A stretch of 64,000 nucleotides of DNA from Gorillibacterium timonense (GTDB taxonomy: Bacteria > Bacillota > Bacilli > Paenibacillales > NBRC-103111). The notes beneath the pieces were generated by a model, which saw only the letters and a list, made by a program, of their open reading frames with translations, made no database searches and was not told where the DNA came from. The translations under genes and the position numbers were made by a program. The stretch lies in assembly GCF_001457415.1 (NCBI RefSeq), contig NZ_LN881724.1, positions 2,232,001 through 2,296,000 on the forward strand, in the 5' to 3' direction. This document shows positions 47,341-57,407 of this stretch, piece after piece; the first letter of the stretch is position 1; each line of letters begins with the position of its first letter.

Positions 47341-47422
47341 GGTTAGCTGCTCCTTATTAGTCTATGTTGGATTAAATGGATTGATACACTCAATGCATTT
47401 ATACCACACTTCTGTGTTTCAA

Positions 47423-47998
47423 TCAATCGCTGATCGAAGATTGGAATCCGCCTACTAGTAGCAATGCAACTCTTTTTGCAATTTCCTCTTTACTCTCCAT
47501 GGTATTCCCGGTGACCCATTGAATAGCCCCTTCGTGGATGGCTTGCGCAAAGATAGAGCCATATAAATGCTTCATGTTATTTGTGAAAGCTCTGCAATCC
47601 AAGCCTTTCATCAAATAGGCCTTCAATTCATGTACCATCTTGTCTTTCAATTGGGGCACGATTAATCCTACATAACTGCTGCGACATTGCATGTCGGGTT
47701 GTTGATAGAAATCACAGACCGCTAGAACAAGCTGCTCCATGCTCTCCAAATCAAATTTAGCTTCTCCATTCGTTTGTTTTGCGATGGCCGCTAATGCGGA
47801 ATCTCCCATGATGTAATCCAGCATTTCAAATTTATCTTGAAAATGGGCATAGAATGTCGCCCGGTTTACGTTTGCTCCTGCAGCTATATCTGAAATGGTG
47901 ATTTTATCAAAATCCTTTTTGGATACCAGGTCAAAAAAGGAATTGATGAGCGATCCCTTCGTTTGAGTCATCCGGATATTCATCATTTTATTAGCCAT
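47423..47998 (-). CDS. TetR-family repressor, divergent from an SDR gene
   Basis: A 191-residue regulator with the TetR helix-turn-helix KITISDIAAGANVNRATFYAHFQDKFEML (about residues 32-60). The C-terminal region resembles DhaS/FabR-like members with no named ligand. AGGAGGAAGC precedes the ATG. Between it and the divergent SDR gene lie two palindromes with shared half-sites (GTTGC/GCAAC), at 48030-48043 and 48101-48118, which are its likely operators. It probably represses both itself and the SDR gene. Confidence 0.9.
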   Translation of the reverse strand: MANKMMNIRMTQTKGSLINSFFDLVSKKDFDKITISDIAAGANVNRATFYAHFQDKFEMLDYIMGDSALAAIAKQTNGEAKFDLESMEQLVLAVCDFYQQPDMQCRSSYVGLIVPQLKDKMVHELKAYLMKGLDCRAFTNNMKHLYGSIFAQAIHEGAIQWVTGNTMESKEEIAKRVALLLVGGFQSSISD

Positions 47999-48029
47999 GC
48001 TTCCTCCTGCTCAACAATTGTTTAATTTT

Positions 48030-48043
48030 GTTGCTATAGCAAC
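48030..48043. promoter_or_regulatory. Operator-like palindrome near the tetR start
   Basis: GTTGCTATAGCAAC is a perfect 14-base palindrome, 32 bases upstream of the TetR ATG. Confidence 0.65.
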
Positions 48044-48094
48044 ATTCGCAATACGGTTGTTGGTTGTTACGGCGAATTGTCCGATGTATAGTTC

Positions 48095-48124
48095 TTATTA
48101 AAGCAACACGTGTTACTTTACTAT
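48095..48124 (+). promoter_or_regulatory. SDR-gene promoter with embedded operator
   Basis: TTATTA and TACTAT are 18 bases apart. The spacer is filled exactly by the near-palindrome AAGCAACACGTGTTACTT (one mismatch). It shares AGCAAC with the operator at 48030. A repressor bound here would block RNA polymerase. Confidence 0.65.
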
Positions 48125-48149
48125 ATCACAGATAAGGAGCCGATCTATT

Positions 48150-48830
48150 GTGAATACGAAAACGATTGTAATCGTTGGGGCTGGACCTGGTTTGGGCTTG
48201 TCTCTAGCCAAAAAATTCGGTGAAAAGGGATTTCAAATCGCCGTTATTTCGCGTAATCCTGTGAAATTATCGATTCTCATGAAGGAACTTAAAGAACTAG
48301 CGATTACAGCGCGATCTTTTGTAGCTGACGTTACGGATTTGGCTGCTTTAAAACAAGCTCTTCAAGCTGTGAAAACCGAATTTGGTTCCATCGATGTCTT
48401 GGAGTTTAGCCCCTATGCGGGCTGGCATACGTTCACAAATGTGCTGGAAACAACACCCGCAAGTGTATTAGAGCAAATAAACAGCTATCTACTCCCCGCT
48501 GTTCTTTCCGTCAATGAGGTGCTGCCCGATATGATGAACACCGATTCAGGAGCTATTCTATTTACAACAGGATTATCTGCTATGTACCCATTACCTTTTG
48601 TTGGGAATGGCGGAATCGTAATGTCGGGTATTCGAAATTATGCAACAAACTTGCACAATGAGTTGAAAGATAAGGGTATATATGTCGGACTTCTTTCAAT
48701 CGGGACCGCTATCCAAGCCGGAACAGCTGGTGACCCCGATCTCATTGCTGAGCTTTGGTATAGCTTATATGAGAAGCAAGACCGCTTTGAAGAACTTTTC
48801 CCACAAGGCTTTGATCCGACTAACCTCTGA
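48150..48830 (+). CDS. SDR-fold protein lacking the YxxxK pair
   Basis: A 226-residue Rossmann protein with the nucleotide-binding start TIVIVGAGPGLGLSLAKKF and a D-V-T-D segment (VADVTDLAAL). Where short-chain dehydrogenases have Tyr-x-x-x-Lys, this protein reads PFVGNGGIVMSGIRNY, without either residue, so classical oxidoreductase chemistry is doubtful. It may bind NAD(P) as a sensor or use other residues; similar proteins are annotated only as SDR-family. GTG start with AAGGAGCC ahead. Regulated by the divergent TetR gene, judging from the operators. Confidence 0.75.
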   Translation: MNTKTIVIVGAGPGLGLSLAKKFGEKGFQIAVISRNPVKLSILMKELKELAITARSFVADVTDLAALKQALQAVKTEFGSIDVLEFSPYAGWHTFTNVLETTPASVLEQINSYLLPAVLSVNEVLPDMMNTDSGAILFTTGLSAMYPLPFVGNGGIVMSGIRNYATNLHNELKDKGIYVGLLSIGTAIQAGTAGDPDLIAELWYSLYEKQDRFEELFPQGFDPTNL

Positions 48831-48849
48831 AATAATAAGCATTTTGAAA

Positions 48850-48882
48850 AAAAGACAGCCATGTGGAAATGGCTGTCCTTTT
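48850..48882. terminator. Bidirectional terminator
   Basis: GACAGCCAT and ATGGCTGTC form a perfect stem flanked by an A run and CTTTTG, between the SDR and MerR genes. Confidence 0.82.
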
Positions 48883-48896
48883 GCATTTTTACAGGA

Positions 48897-49310
48897 TCAT
48901 TCATCATCGGCCAATACACATTTATTTTGTGAGTGCACCGCCTCTGTTCCATAATCAATAGCCGTTTTGAAATACCAAATCTTATACTCAATTTTCTCCA
49001 TATACTTTTCGAGTTCCGCTATTTTCTCCATAACAGCTTTTTTATGGATTTCAAAGACTTCAAGACGCTGCTGTAACGTACCGTCTCCTTCCATGCTCCA
49101 ATCCACAAACTCTCTGATTTTTTTCACGGGCATGCCGCTCTTTTTCAAGCAGGTTATGACGGCAAGCCATTCAAAGTCGCTCTCTTTAAAATCTCGATTC
49201 CCTGCCTTATTCCGATCAACGAAGGGCAATAAGCCTTCCTTGTCATAAAAACGCAAGGTGTGTGCCGTTATTCCTGTCTTATCCGCAACCTGACTAATTG
49301 TGTATCCCAA
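48897..49310 (-). CDS. MerR-family regulator of the acetyltransferase/SDR genes
   Basis: A 137-residue regulator with the MerR helix-turn-helix YTISQVADKTGITAHTLRFYDKEGLLPF, a wing region, and a coiled dimerisation helix (QRLEVFEIHKKAVMEKIAELEKYMEKIEYKIWYF). The C-terminal part is short, as in AdhR/YraB-type aldehyde or quinone sensors; one Cys (CVLADDE) lies near the end. The start is uncertain: a TTG at 49310 has AAGGTGG at 8 bases, while a GTG at 49322 lacks spacing. The palindrome TTAGAGTATACTCTAA in its own promoter and a matching one in the divergent promoter are its likely operators. Confidence 0.88.
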   Translation of the reverse strand: MGYTISQVADKTGITAHTLRFYDKEGLLPFVDRNKAGNRDFKESDFEWLAVITCLKKSGMPVKKIREFVDWSMEGDGTLQQRLEVFEIHKKAVMEKIAELEKYMEKIEYKIWYFKTAIDYGTEAVHSQNKCVLADDE

Positions 49311-49353
49311 TGTATAAGCCACCTTCTTTACGAAATAATATTGATTGTATAGG

Positions 49354-49369
49354 TTAGAGTATACTCTAA
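49354..49369. promoter_or_regulatory. MerR operator, autoregulatory
   Basis: TTAGAGTATACTCTAA is a perfect 16-base palindrome. On the minus strand it lies between TTGACT (-35) and TACAAT (-10) at the 19-base spacing typical of MerR-controlled promoters. Confidence 0.78.
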
Positions 49370-49415
49370 GTCAAAAAAGAGTATCCAAAACCTTGATCAT
49401 CTCAAGAAAAGATGT

Positions 49416-49446
49416 TTGCCTTAGAGTTTTCTCTAAGGCTTATCGT
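49416..49446 (+). promoter_or_regulatory. MerR-type promoter of the acetyltransferase gene
   Basis: TTGCCT (49416-49421) and TATCGT (49441-49446) are separated by 19 bases. The arms GCCTTAGAG and CTCTAAGGC around TTTT (49418-49439) form a perfect palindrome that spans the spacer. Confidence 0.78.
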
Positions 49447-49479
49447 TAATGGATAGCAGATTTTTAAGGAGGATCTTTT

Positions 49480-50040
49480 ATGAAAACAGAAATGGAAAAA
49501 TACCTTGCTGGCGAAGCTTTTTGCTTTCTCGACCCAGAGATTGCTGCGATGAAAGAGAATGCAAGGCGCCTTTGTAAAAAATTCAATGAGATTGATACGT
49601 CCGATTTGGAAGAGCAAAATAAAGTGATTCAGGAGTTATTCGGATCCTACCGAAACAAGGTGTACATGCAGCCACCCTTCAACTGTGATGTAGGCAAAAA
49701 CATTCATGTAGGAGAAGATTTTCTAACCAATTATAACGTTACCATTCTTGATGTTGACCAAGTTAGGATCGGTGACTTTTGCATGATCGGGCCTAATAGC
49801 ATAATTTCCACAGTCAATCATCCTATGACAGCTAAAGGGAGAAGAGAAAAGTTATCCATCATCAAACCTGTGACGATTGGCAACGATGTTTGGATCGGCG
49901 CGAACTGTGTCATTCTTCCGGGAGTGACCATTGGCAATAATGTCATTATTGCGGCTGGAGCTGTCGTTACGAAAGATGTTCCCGATCATTGCGTTGTGGG
50001 AGGAGTGCCTGCTAAGTTCATCAAAGAGTTAGAATCGTAG
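49480..50040 (+). CDS. Maltose/galactoside O-acetyltransferase-like protein
   Basis: A 186-residue left-handed beta-helix acetyltransferase of the LacA/Maa/NodL family. The N-terminal [14 protein letters not shown] is typical. The hexapeptide-repeat region is [24 protein letters not shown], with the catalytic His in NHP, then [43 protein letters not shown]. It would acetylate a sugar hydroxyl in the cytoplasm as a trimer. AAGGAGGA precedes the ATG. It is controlled by a promoter with the MerR operator and is followed by an SDR gene in the same direction. Confidence 0.93.
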   Translation: MKTEMEKYLAGEAFCFLDPEIAAMKENARRLCKKFNEIDTSDLEEQNKVIQELFGSYRNKVYMQPPFNCDVGKNIHVGEDFLTNYNVTILDVDQVRIGDFCMIGPNSIISTVNHPMTAKGRREKLSIIKPVTIGNDVWIGANCVILPGVTIGNNVIIAAGAVVTKDVPDHCVVGGVPAKFIKELES

Positions 50041-50051
50041 GTCATGTCGAT

Positions 50052-50095
50052 AAGCATTTAAATGCTTGACTTCGAGCAGTCTCTAAGGATTAGAG
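50052..50095 (+). promoter_or_regulatory. Two dyads between acetyltransferase and SDR genes
   Basis: AAGCATTTAAATGCTT (50052-50067) is a perfect 16-base palindrome. CTCTAA-GGA-TTAGAG (50081-50095) has the same half-sites as the MerR operators but in inverted order. A TTGACT (50066-50071) sits between them. This may be a third MerR site controlling the SDR gene. Confidence 0.45.
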
Positions 50096-50137
50096 TTTGT
50101 TTGCATCAAAAAACTTTATTCTTAAGGAGAGAAACAA

Positions 50138-50971
50138 ATGAGGAATAACAGGGTTTGGTTGATCACGGGATGTTCCACTGGATTCGGCAGAGAACTCGCA
50201 AAAGCAACGATTCAAGCAGGCTATCCTGTTGTTGTTACCGCGAGGAATCTCCCATCCATTGCTGATCTTGTCCGTGGGAATCCGGACAATGTGCTGGCCA
50301 TGGAGCTAGATGTTACAAAGCCCGATCAAATTGAAAAAACAGTGAATGCGACAATAGAGAAATTTGGTCGGATTGACGTGCTGGTCAATAACGCTGGGAT
50401 CGGGTATTTTAGTTCCGTTGAGGAAGCTGTTGAAGAAGAAACACGGAAAATGTTTGAAATCAACGTATGGGGTCTCATGCATATGACCAATGCTGTTTTG
50501 CCGCATATGAGAAACCAACGGTCGGGACACGTTATCAACATCTCGTCCATTGGTGGATTAGCTTCATTCCCTGGGGTGGGCTATTACAATGGTACCAAAT
50601 ATGCGGTTGAAGGTATTTCTGAGGGCCTTGCCCAAGAGATTGCTCCTTTCAATATCCGCGTAACGTTGATTGAACCGAGCGGCTTCCGTACGGATTGGTC
50701 CGGACGCTCGGCAGCGAAAACCAAATCAGCTATCAAGGAGTATGCGGATCTCATCTCTCCATTTGTAAATGAAGAAAACCACGGAAAAGAACCCGGTGAT
50801 CCTAAAAAAGCTGCAGAGGCAATCGTTAGCATTGTGCAGTCTGAAGAGCCGCCGCTTCGTTTGCTGCTTGGATCGGATGCTTATCATATCGCAGTGAACA
50901 AATATACGGAGTTACTGAAAACCATTGAAAAATGGAAAGAGGTATCGGTGAACGCCGATTTCCAAGATTGA
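50138..50971 (+). CDS. Short-chain dehydrogenase/reductase
   Basis: A 277-residue classical SDR with the cofactor motif TGCSTGFGRELA (residues 10-21), NNAG, an active-site Ser in INISSIGG, and YYNGTKYAVEG (YxxxK). A Thr-Ala-Arg after the second strand (VVTARN) suggests NADP(H) preference. The substrate is unknown. AAGGAGAGAAACA precedes the ATG. It lies 97 bases behind the acetyltransferase gene and probably belongs to the MerR regulon. A strong terminator follows. Confidence 0.92.
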   Translation: MRNNRVWLITGCSTGFGRELAKATIQAGYPVVVTARNLPSIADLVRGNPDNVLAMELDVTKPDQIEKTVNATIEKFGRIDVLVNNAGIGYFSSVEEAVEEETRKMFEINVWGLMHMTNAVLPHMRNQRSGHVINISSIGGLASFPGVGYYNGTKYAVEGISEGLAQEIAPFNIRVTLIEPSGFRTDWSGRSAAKTKSAIKEYADLISPFVNEENHGKEPGDPKKAAEAIVSIVQSEEPPLRLLLGSDAYHIAVNKYTELLKTIEKWKEVSVNADFQD

Positions 50972-50983
50972 ACGAAAAAACAT

Positions 50984-51025
50984 AAAAAGAAACCTGAAAA
51001 TCGATTGATTTTCAGGTTTCTTTTT
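50984..51025. terminator. Strong bidirectional terminator
   Basis: AAAAAGAAACCTGAAAATC and GATTTTCAGGTTTCTTTTT are perfectly complementary around GATT, between convergent SDR and GH13 genes. Confidence 0.9.
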
Positions 51026-51036
51026 ACGGTTCATGA

Positions 51037-52731
<1,695 letters not shown>

Positions 52732-52757
52732 TCATGAACAATCCGGGGGATTTCGCA

Positions 52758-52787
52758 TGTATACTCTTTCACAGCTTTTACAGTAAA
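52758..52787 (-). promoter_or_regulatory. Glucosidase promoter
   Basis: On the minus strand TTTACT (52787-52782), 18 bases, TATACA (52763-52758). The -35 hexamer lies within operator 2, so a bound repressor would exclude polymerase. Confidence 0.68.
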
Positions 52788-52794
52788 CGTTTAC
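52783..52794. promoter_or_regulatory. LacI-family operator 2
   Basis: GTAAACGTTTAC, a perfect palindrome overlapping the -35 box of the glucosidase promoter. Confidence 0.78.
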
Positions 52795-52828
52795 GTAAGA
52801 GCTCAAAAAAATATCTTTTTCGATATAC

Positions 52829-52840
52829 GTAAACGTTTAC
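52829..52840. promoter_or_regulatory. LacI-family operator 3
   Basis: GTAAACGTTTAC, 46 bases from operator 2, upstream of the promoter. Three sites with these spacings could allow looping. Confidence 0.75.
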
Positions 52841-52915
52841 CTGGAGTGTACAATGATTTTATTTTGTTGTCAATGAATTCGTGCTCGTTTCATTCGTCAC
52901 TTCGAATTCACGAAT

Positions 52916-53935
52916 TCACGATGGTCGATGCAAGGGAGATACGCTCTCTCTTTCGATCAATTTGTGAGCCACCATACTGCTCGCGACATCTTCCCCGTCA
53001 TCAATAAGCGCAATCAGCTTCTCGCACGCCATTCGTCCCATTTGAGCAAGAGGCTGATGGATTGTCGTTAAAGAAGGATAAACCGCTCTGGAAAGCTCAA
53101 GGTCATCGAAGCCGATTACAGAGAGCTCCTCGGGAATGGTGATCCCCTTCTTCATTGCGGCTCCCATGGCTCCAATCGCCATTTCGTCGCTTGCAGCAAA
53201 CACAGCCGTAAACGATACCCCCCCCTCAAGCAGACGCTCCATCGCTTGTGATCCGCTTTCCATATTAAAAGTGCCGTAAGCAATTCTTGATTCTACGCAA
53301 GCAATCCCGTGGTCCTCTAATGCTTGACGATACCCCTCAAGTCTAGGAGAACCTGCAATCCTGTCCCCTACCGTTCCGCTGATCATCGCAATCTCGCGAT
53401 GCCCGTTCTGAATCAAGTAAGAGGTTGCTTGGTAAGCCGCCAGACGATCGTCTATTTTCACGTACGGGATTATCTGTTTCTGGGAAAAGGTGTTCACGAG
53501 CACAACCGGTACGCGCATCTCAGAGATCGCTTGATCGTATTCATCCTTAACCTCTGCGCTGGCAAAAATGATCCCATCCACCTGCTTCTCTCGAAGGACT
53601 TGCAAATACTTCATCGTTCGCTTGCCGTCATCTTGCGTATTGCAGACAATTACGCTGAATCCCTTGCTATGGGCATATTCCTCAATCCCATGCAAGAGAG
53701 TGGATGAAAAGTAACCGGATACCGCTGGGAATAAGACTCCTATGGTTTGAGTTCGTTTATTGACAAGCCCCCGAGCAATCGCATTCGGCTGATAACCGAG
53801 CTCCTCAATCGCATCCAGAATCTTATCCTTGGTTGCACTCGAATAACCCGATAAGTTGTGCAGAACTCTCGAGACGGTGGCTACGGATACGTTGGCTCTT
53901 TTGGCTACATCTTTAATCGTTGGCGGGTTTTTCAT
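52916..53935 (-). CDS. LacI-family sugar-responsive repressor (MalR-like)
   Basis: A 339-residue regulator with the LacI DNA-binding start TIKDVAKRANVSVATVSRVLHNLSGYSS (helix-turn-helix and hinge helix) and a periplasmic-binding-protein-like sensor domain (TIGVLFPAVSGYFSSTLLHGIEEYAHSKGF, AVFAASDEMAIGAM). The ATG at 53935 follows AAAGAGGTC. The four GTAAACGTTTAC-type palindromes in the window lie at its own promoter and at the downstream glucosidase gene, so it should repress both until a maltodextrin-type inducer is present. The ligand is inferred from context only. Confidence 0.92.
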   Translation of the reverse strand: MKNPPTIKDVAKRANVSVATVSRVLHNLSGYSSATKDKILDAIEELGYQPNAIARGLVNKRTQTIGVLFPAVSGYFSSTLLHGIEEYAHSKGFSVIVCNTQDDGKRTMKYLQVLREKQVDGIIFASAEVKDEYDQAISEMRVPVVLVNTFSQKQIIPYVKIDDRLAAYQATSYLIQNGHREIAMISGTVGDRIAGSPRLEGYRQALEDHGIACVESRIAYGTFNMESGSQAMERLLEGGVSFTAVFAASDEMAIGAMGAAMKKGITIPEELSVIGFDDLELSRAVYPSLTTIHQPLAQMGRMACEKLIALIDDGEDVASSMVAHKLIERESVSPLHRPS

Positions 53936-54000
53936 TATGACCTCTTTGCTAGAGCCGGATTGCATCTACGCTCTAAGTGAAAGTTATTTTGCTGGTTAAA

Positions 54001-54012
54001 GTAAACGTTTAA
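54001..54012. promoter_or_regulatory. LacI-family operator 4 (autoregulation)
   Basis: GTAAACGTTTAA, one base off the perfect palindrome, just downstream of the regulator's own -10 box. Confidence 0.68.
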
Positions 54013-54016
54013 TCCG

Positions 54017-54046
54017 AGTATAGAAAATTGGCCGACTGAATGTCAA
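54017..54046 (-). promoter_or_regulatory. Promoter of the LacI-family gene
   Basis: On the minus strand TTGACA (54046-54041), 18 bases, TATACT (54022-54017), with operator 4 at the expected transcription start. Confidence 0.78.
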
Positions 54047-54120
54047 TTTAATCATTCAAGTGCTCGCCCATGAAAGGAAGGATCGTAACCCGGTGGCGGT
54101 TTGGCTAATTTCATCGTATC

Positions 54121-54170
54121 GAAAAGAGCAGAAATCGCGCGTGCCTTCCAGCAAGCGTGTTTTCTGCTCT
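54121..54170 (-). terminator. Terminator of the DUF255 gene
   Basis: On the minus strand AGAGCAGAAA pairs with TTTCTGCTCT across a loop that can pair partly, followed by TTTTC. It starts 28 bases after the stop. Confidence 0.75.
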
Positions 54171-54197
54171 CTGCCGATGAATATAGGAGGGCGCCGG

Positions 54198-56285
54198 TCA
54201 CCCAAGCCGCTCCAGGAACGTCTCATAATCGGTTGCGGGAGCAAGGCACGCGAACCGCTCACAGACGTAAGCTGTCGCCTTACCGTTCAGCATGCCCTTG
54301 TCCTGTACGAGCGGACACAGCTTGCGGAGAGCGTCCCCTTCCTCGCCGTTTGGAAGGAACAGGATCAGATCACCCGGCGCATATCGTCTTCTGCTCTCTG
54401 CAAGCATGGCGCGGACCGTCGGATCATCCACAGCGCCAGCAATGATAATTTCCTTGCCAGGTGCCATCGCCACTTGAGCGGACGCCAGGAACAGGGAATG
54501 GCCCGGCGGATACGTCTCCACCTCCTTCGCAAAGACGGTCACGAGCCGCTCGGCGGTTTCGCTCCACTCGCTATTATCCAGATAGCGCGAAAGCTTGCTC
54601 AGGACCAGCAGGGCTGCGGAGTTGCCGGCCGGCATCGCTCCGTCATAGATCTCCTTCGGCCGCAGGAACAGGCTTTCACCATCGCTGCCCGTGAAGTAGA
54701 ACCCGCCGTTCTGCGCGTCCCAGAACAACCGGAGCATCTCCTCCACAAGCTTGGCCGCCTGCTCCAGATGCTCTGCCTTCCCGGTGGCTTCGAACAGCTC
54801 CACCAGCCCCCAGGCTAGAAAGGCATAGTCATCCAGATATGCCGGGTAAGCGGCTTCCCCGTCCCGGTAGCGGGCCAGCAGCCTTCCATCCTCCCGAATC
54901 AGATGCTTTCGGATAAATCGAGCCGCCCGCTCCGCCGCTTCCGTATAGCCGGGTTCATGAAGCGCCTTGGCGCCTTTGGCAAGCGCCATGATCATCAGGC
55001 CGTTCCAGGCGGTCAAGATTTTGTCGTCCTTGTGGGGATGAATCCGCTTATCTCGGTGCAGAAATAGCTTCTGCCGAGAAGCCTCTACGCGAGTGTGCAG
55101 TTCTGTTTCAGTCAAACCATGCCGTTCTGCGAACTCTGCCAAGTTCATACCGATCAAGTTCGGAATGCTACTGCCTTCGAAGTTCCCCTCCTGCGTGATT
55201 GCGAAGAGATCACAATAGAGCGAACCGTCCTCCTCGCCCAGCACTTCCTGAACTTCCTCCGGCGTCCATATGTAGAACTTGCCTTCGACTCCCTCCGAAT
55301 CGGCATCCTCCGCCGAATAGAAGGACCCTTCCGTATCGGTCATGTCCCGCAGCACATAAGTGAAGATTTCTTTGGCCGTCTCCGCATAGCTTTCATTACC
55401 CGTAAGTTGGTAAGCCTCGATATAGGTCATGGCCAACAAGGCATTGTCATACAGCATCTTCTCAAAATGCGGCACCAGCCACCTCTCATCGGTGGAATAC
55501 CGCGCGAATCCGAAGCCCACGTGATCGTAGATGCCGCCCCTTCTCATCGCATCCAGCGTTTTCTCGACCATCTCAAGCGCAGCAGCGCTGCCGACTTCAT
55601 GAGAATACCTCAGCAGGAGCGAAAGATTGTGTGAAGCCGGAAATTTCGGCGCTCCGCCGAATCCACCGTGAATGGGATCATAGGAGCGGTCATACATCGT
55701 GAAGGCCCGATCCAACACCGTCCGCATCCATTCAGCCGTGACGCCATCCCCCTCTGGAGCCGTCCTTGCTTCAAAGCCGCTCAGCTGCTGAACGGCTTTC
55801 TCCGCTGTCCCTCGAATGCTGTCCGGGTCTTCTCGCCATTTCTCCGCCAGCCCTTCGAGAATCTCCATCAAGCCGTACCGCCCGTATTTCCTCCGTTTTG
55901 GAAAATACGTCCCGGCATAAAACGGTTTCTTGTCCGGCGTCATAAGAACGGTTAGCGGCCAGCCTCCCTGGCCCGTCATCGCTTGGCAGACTGCCATGTA
56001 GACTTGATCCACATCGGGACGCTCTTCGCGGTCCACCTTGATCGCGATATATTCGCGGTTAAGCAGCTCCGCGACTTCCTCGTCCTCGAAGCTCTCCCGC
56101 TCCATGACATGGCACCAATGACAAGTGGAATAGCCAATGGAGAGGAACACCGGCTTGTCCTCTCTAATCGCCGCCGCGAATGCTTCTTCCGACCAAGGAA
56201 ACCAGTTCACGGGATTATGGGCATGTTGTAGCAAGTACGGCGACTTTTCCTTGGCTAATCGATTGGGTACTTGTTGAGTTGTCAT
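54198..56285 (-). CDS. DUF255 thioredoxin-fold protein (YyaL/SPATA20 family)
   Basis: A 695-residue protein. The N-terminal thioredoxin-like domain has [21 protein letters not shown] and the redox motif [10 protein letters not shown] (Cys55, Cys58), and the cis-Pro region [12 protein letters not shown]. The rest is an alpha/alpha-barrel like N-acylglucosamine 2-epimerases. The biochemical role of this conserved family is unknown. The ATG follows GAGGTGATGCCCC. A second, truncated copy of its first 53 codons plus upstream DNA lies at 60760-61010. Confidence 0.93.
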   Translation of the reverse strand: MTTQQVPNRLAKEKSPYLLQHAHNPVNWFPWSEEAFAAAIREDKPVFLSIGYSTCHWCHVMERESFEDEEVAELLNREYIAIKVDREERPDVDQVYMAVCQAMTGQGGWPLTVLMTPDKKPFYAGTYFPKRRKYGRYGLMEILEGLAEKWREDPDSIRGTAEKAVQQLSGFEARTAPEGDGVTAEWMRTVLDRAFTMYDRSYDPIHGGFGGAPKFPASHNLSLLLRYSHEVGSAAALEMVEKTLDAMRRGGIYDHVGFGFARYSTDERWLVPHFEKMLYDNALLAMTYIEAYQLTGNESYAETAKEIFTYVLRDMTDTEGSFYSAEDADSEGVEGKFYIWTPEEVQEVLGEEDGSLYCDLFAITQEGNFEGSSIPNLIGMNLAEFAERHGLTETELHTRVEASRQKLFLHRDKRIHPHKDDKILTAWNGLMIMALAKGAKALHEPGYTEAAERAARFIRKHLIREDGRLLARYRDGEAAYPAYLDDYAFLAWGLVELFEATGKAEHLEQAAKLVEEMLRLFWDAQNGGFYFTGSDGESLFLRPKEIYDGAMPAGNSAALLVLSKLSRYLDNSEWSETAERLVTVFAKEVETYPPGHSLFLASAQVAMAPGKEIIIAGAVDDPTVRAMLAESRRRYAPGDLILFLPNGEEGDALRKLCPLVQDKGMLNGKATAYVCERFACLAPATDYETFLERLG

Positions 56286-56402
56286 GGGGCATCACCTCTT
56301 TACGGTGGGATTTGGGTAAAACATGGGATTTGGGCAAAACCATCCTTAGCTTTAGTTTACCCAAAATGGCGCGGGAAAGCGCAAGGAGATGGAAGTCCGT
56401 CA

Positions 56403-57326
56403 TCAGCGGAATTTTTGGATTACGTTACCATCTTCGCAGTTCCAGCCATGCTTGGCGATAAGTCCCCAGCAATCGGGTCGCGATCCATCGATATCCGTGA
56501 CATGATAGAACTCGGCAAGCTGGCGGGCTGTTAGTATGCTTCCTGCATATCGTGAATTCTCCGGGTCGGCTGCCAGTTTGGCAATGCCTCGAGCAACATA
56601 GGTTGGCGACTCGGATATCGCAAACCCAGGTGTGGTTTGACAAACTTCCCGCCATGTTTGCTCGGTTACACCGAAATTTTGAAGCATGGCTTCGGATCTA
56701 AGCCATCCTGGAGTAACTCCAAGAGCCGTCACGGGAGCATTAGCTAATTCGTACGTAAGCCCTTTCACAATACGCGCGACGTTTGATTTTGCTAAGTCAT
56801 AATAGAATCCTACGTTTTGCCGGAACTCCGTATTTGCCTCCGCTGTTCCATCGGTCATTTCAATGACGATCCCTTTTTCTCCCCGAAGCATTAATGGCAA
56901 TGCATAATGCAGAGTGATTAGATGGGTATCGATACCCATGCGCATCATTTTGAGCCCACCGTTCAAGTCATGCTCCCACAGCCGTTTATCCCACTGAGCA
57001 TACCGATCGCCGCCAAAAATATCATTAACTACGATATCGAGACGATGGTGCCGATCGTCAATCTGTTGGATAAGGGAACGAACTTCTTCGGGGTTTAGAT
57101 GATCCGTTCGGATAGCAAGTCCCTCTCCCCCGACACTTCGGATTAACTCTTCAGTCTCTTCAATGGTTTCCGGACGATTAATATCGGAAGGACCCTCTTT
57201 GCGGCTGCTTCGCCCTGTGGCATAAACAAAAGCCCCGGCACGGGCGAGTTCAACTGCAATCGCTCGACCCGCACCTCGAGTCGCTCCAGCAACTAGCGCG
57301 ATATGATTATCCAATATTTTGCCCAT
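56403..57326 (-). CDS. SDR-family oxidoreductase
   Basis: A 307-residue SDR with the cofactor motif GATRGAGRAIAVEL, an Arg-Ser-Ser-Arg after strand 2 (TGRSSRK) that suggests NADPH, and the catalytic YDLAK (YxxxK) in GFYYDLAKSNVARI. It resembles the larger SDRs with the segment DIFGGDRY in place of NNAG. The substrate is unknown. The ATG at 57326 (MGKILDNH) has GGAG 12 bases ahead; an ATG four codons earlier directly abuts that GGAG and is less likely. Transcribed after the transglutaminase-like gene but separated by a terminator. Confidence 0.85.
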   Translation of the reverse strand: MGKILDNHIALVAGATRGAGRAIAVELARAGAFVYATGRSSRKEGPSDINRPETIEETEELIRSVGGEGLAIRTDHLNPEEVRSLIQQIDDRHHRLDIVVNDIFGGDRYAQWDKRLWEHDLNGGLKMMRMGIDTHLITLHYALPLMLRGEKGIVIEMTDGTAEANTEFRQNVGFYYDLAKSNVARIVKGLTYELANAPVTALGVTPGWLRSEAMLQNFGVTEQTWREVCQTTPGFAISESPTYVARGIAKLAADPENSRYAGSILTARQLAEFYHVTDIDGSRPDCWGLIAKHGWNCEDGNVIQKFR

Positions 57327-57360
57327 CCTTGATTTCATCTCCTTATTGTCATTTTACAGG

Positions 57361-57386
57361 AAAAGCCCACTCCAGGGAGCGGGCCT
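57361..57386 (-). terminator. Terminator of the transglutaminase-like gene
   Basis: On the minus strand GCCCGCTCC and GGAGTGGGC form a stem with one G-U pair, followed by TTTTCC. It starts 22 bases after the stop. Confidence 0.78.
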
Positions 57387-57407
57387 TTATACTGATTTCA
57401 ATAAACC

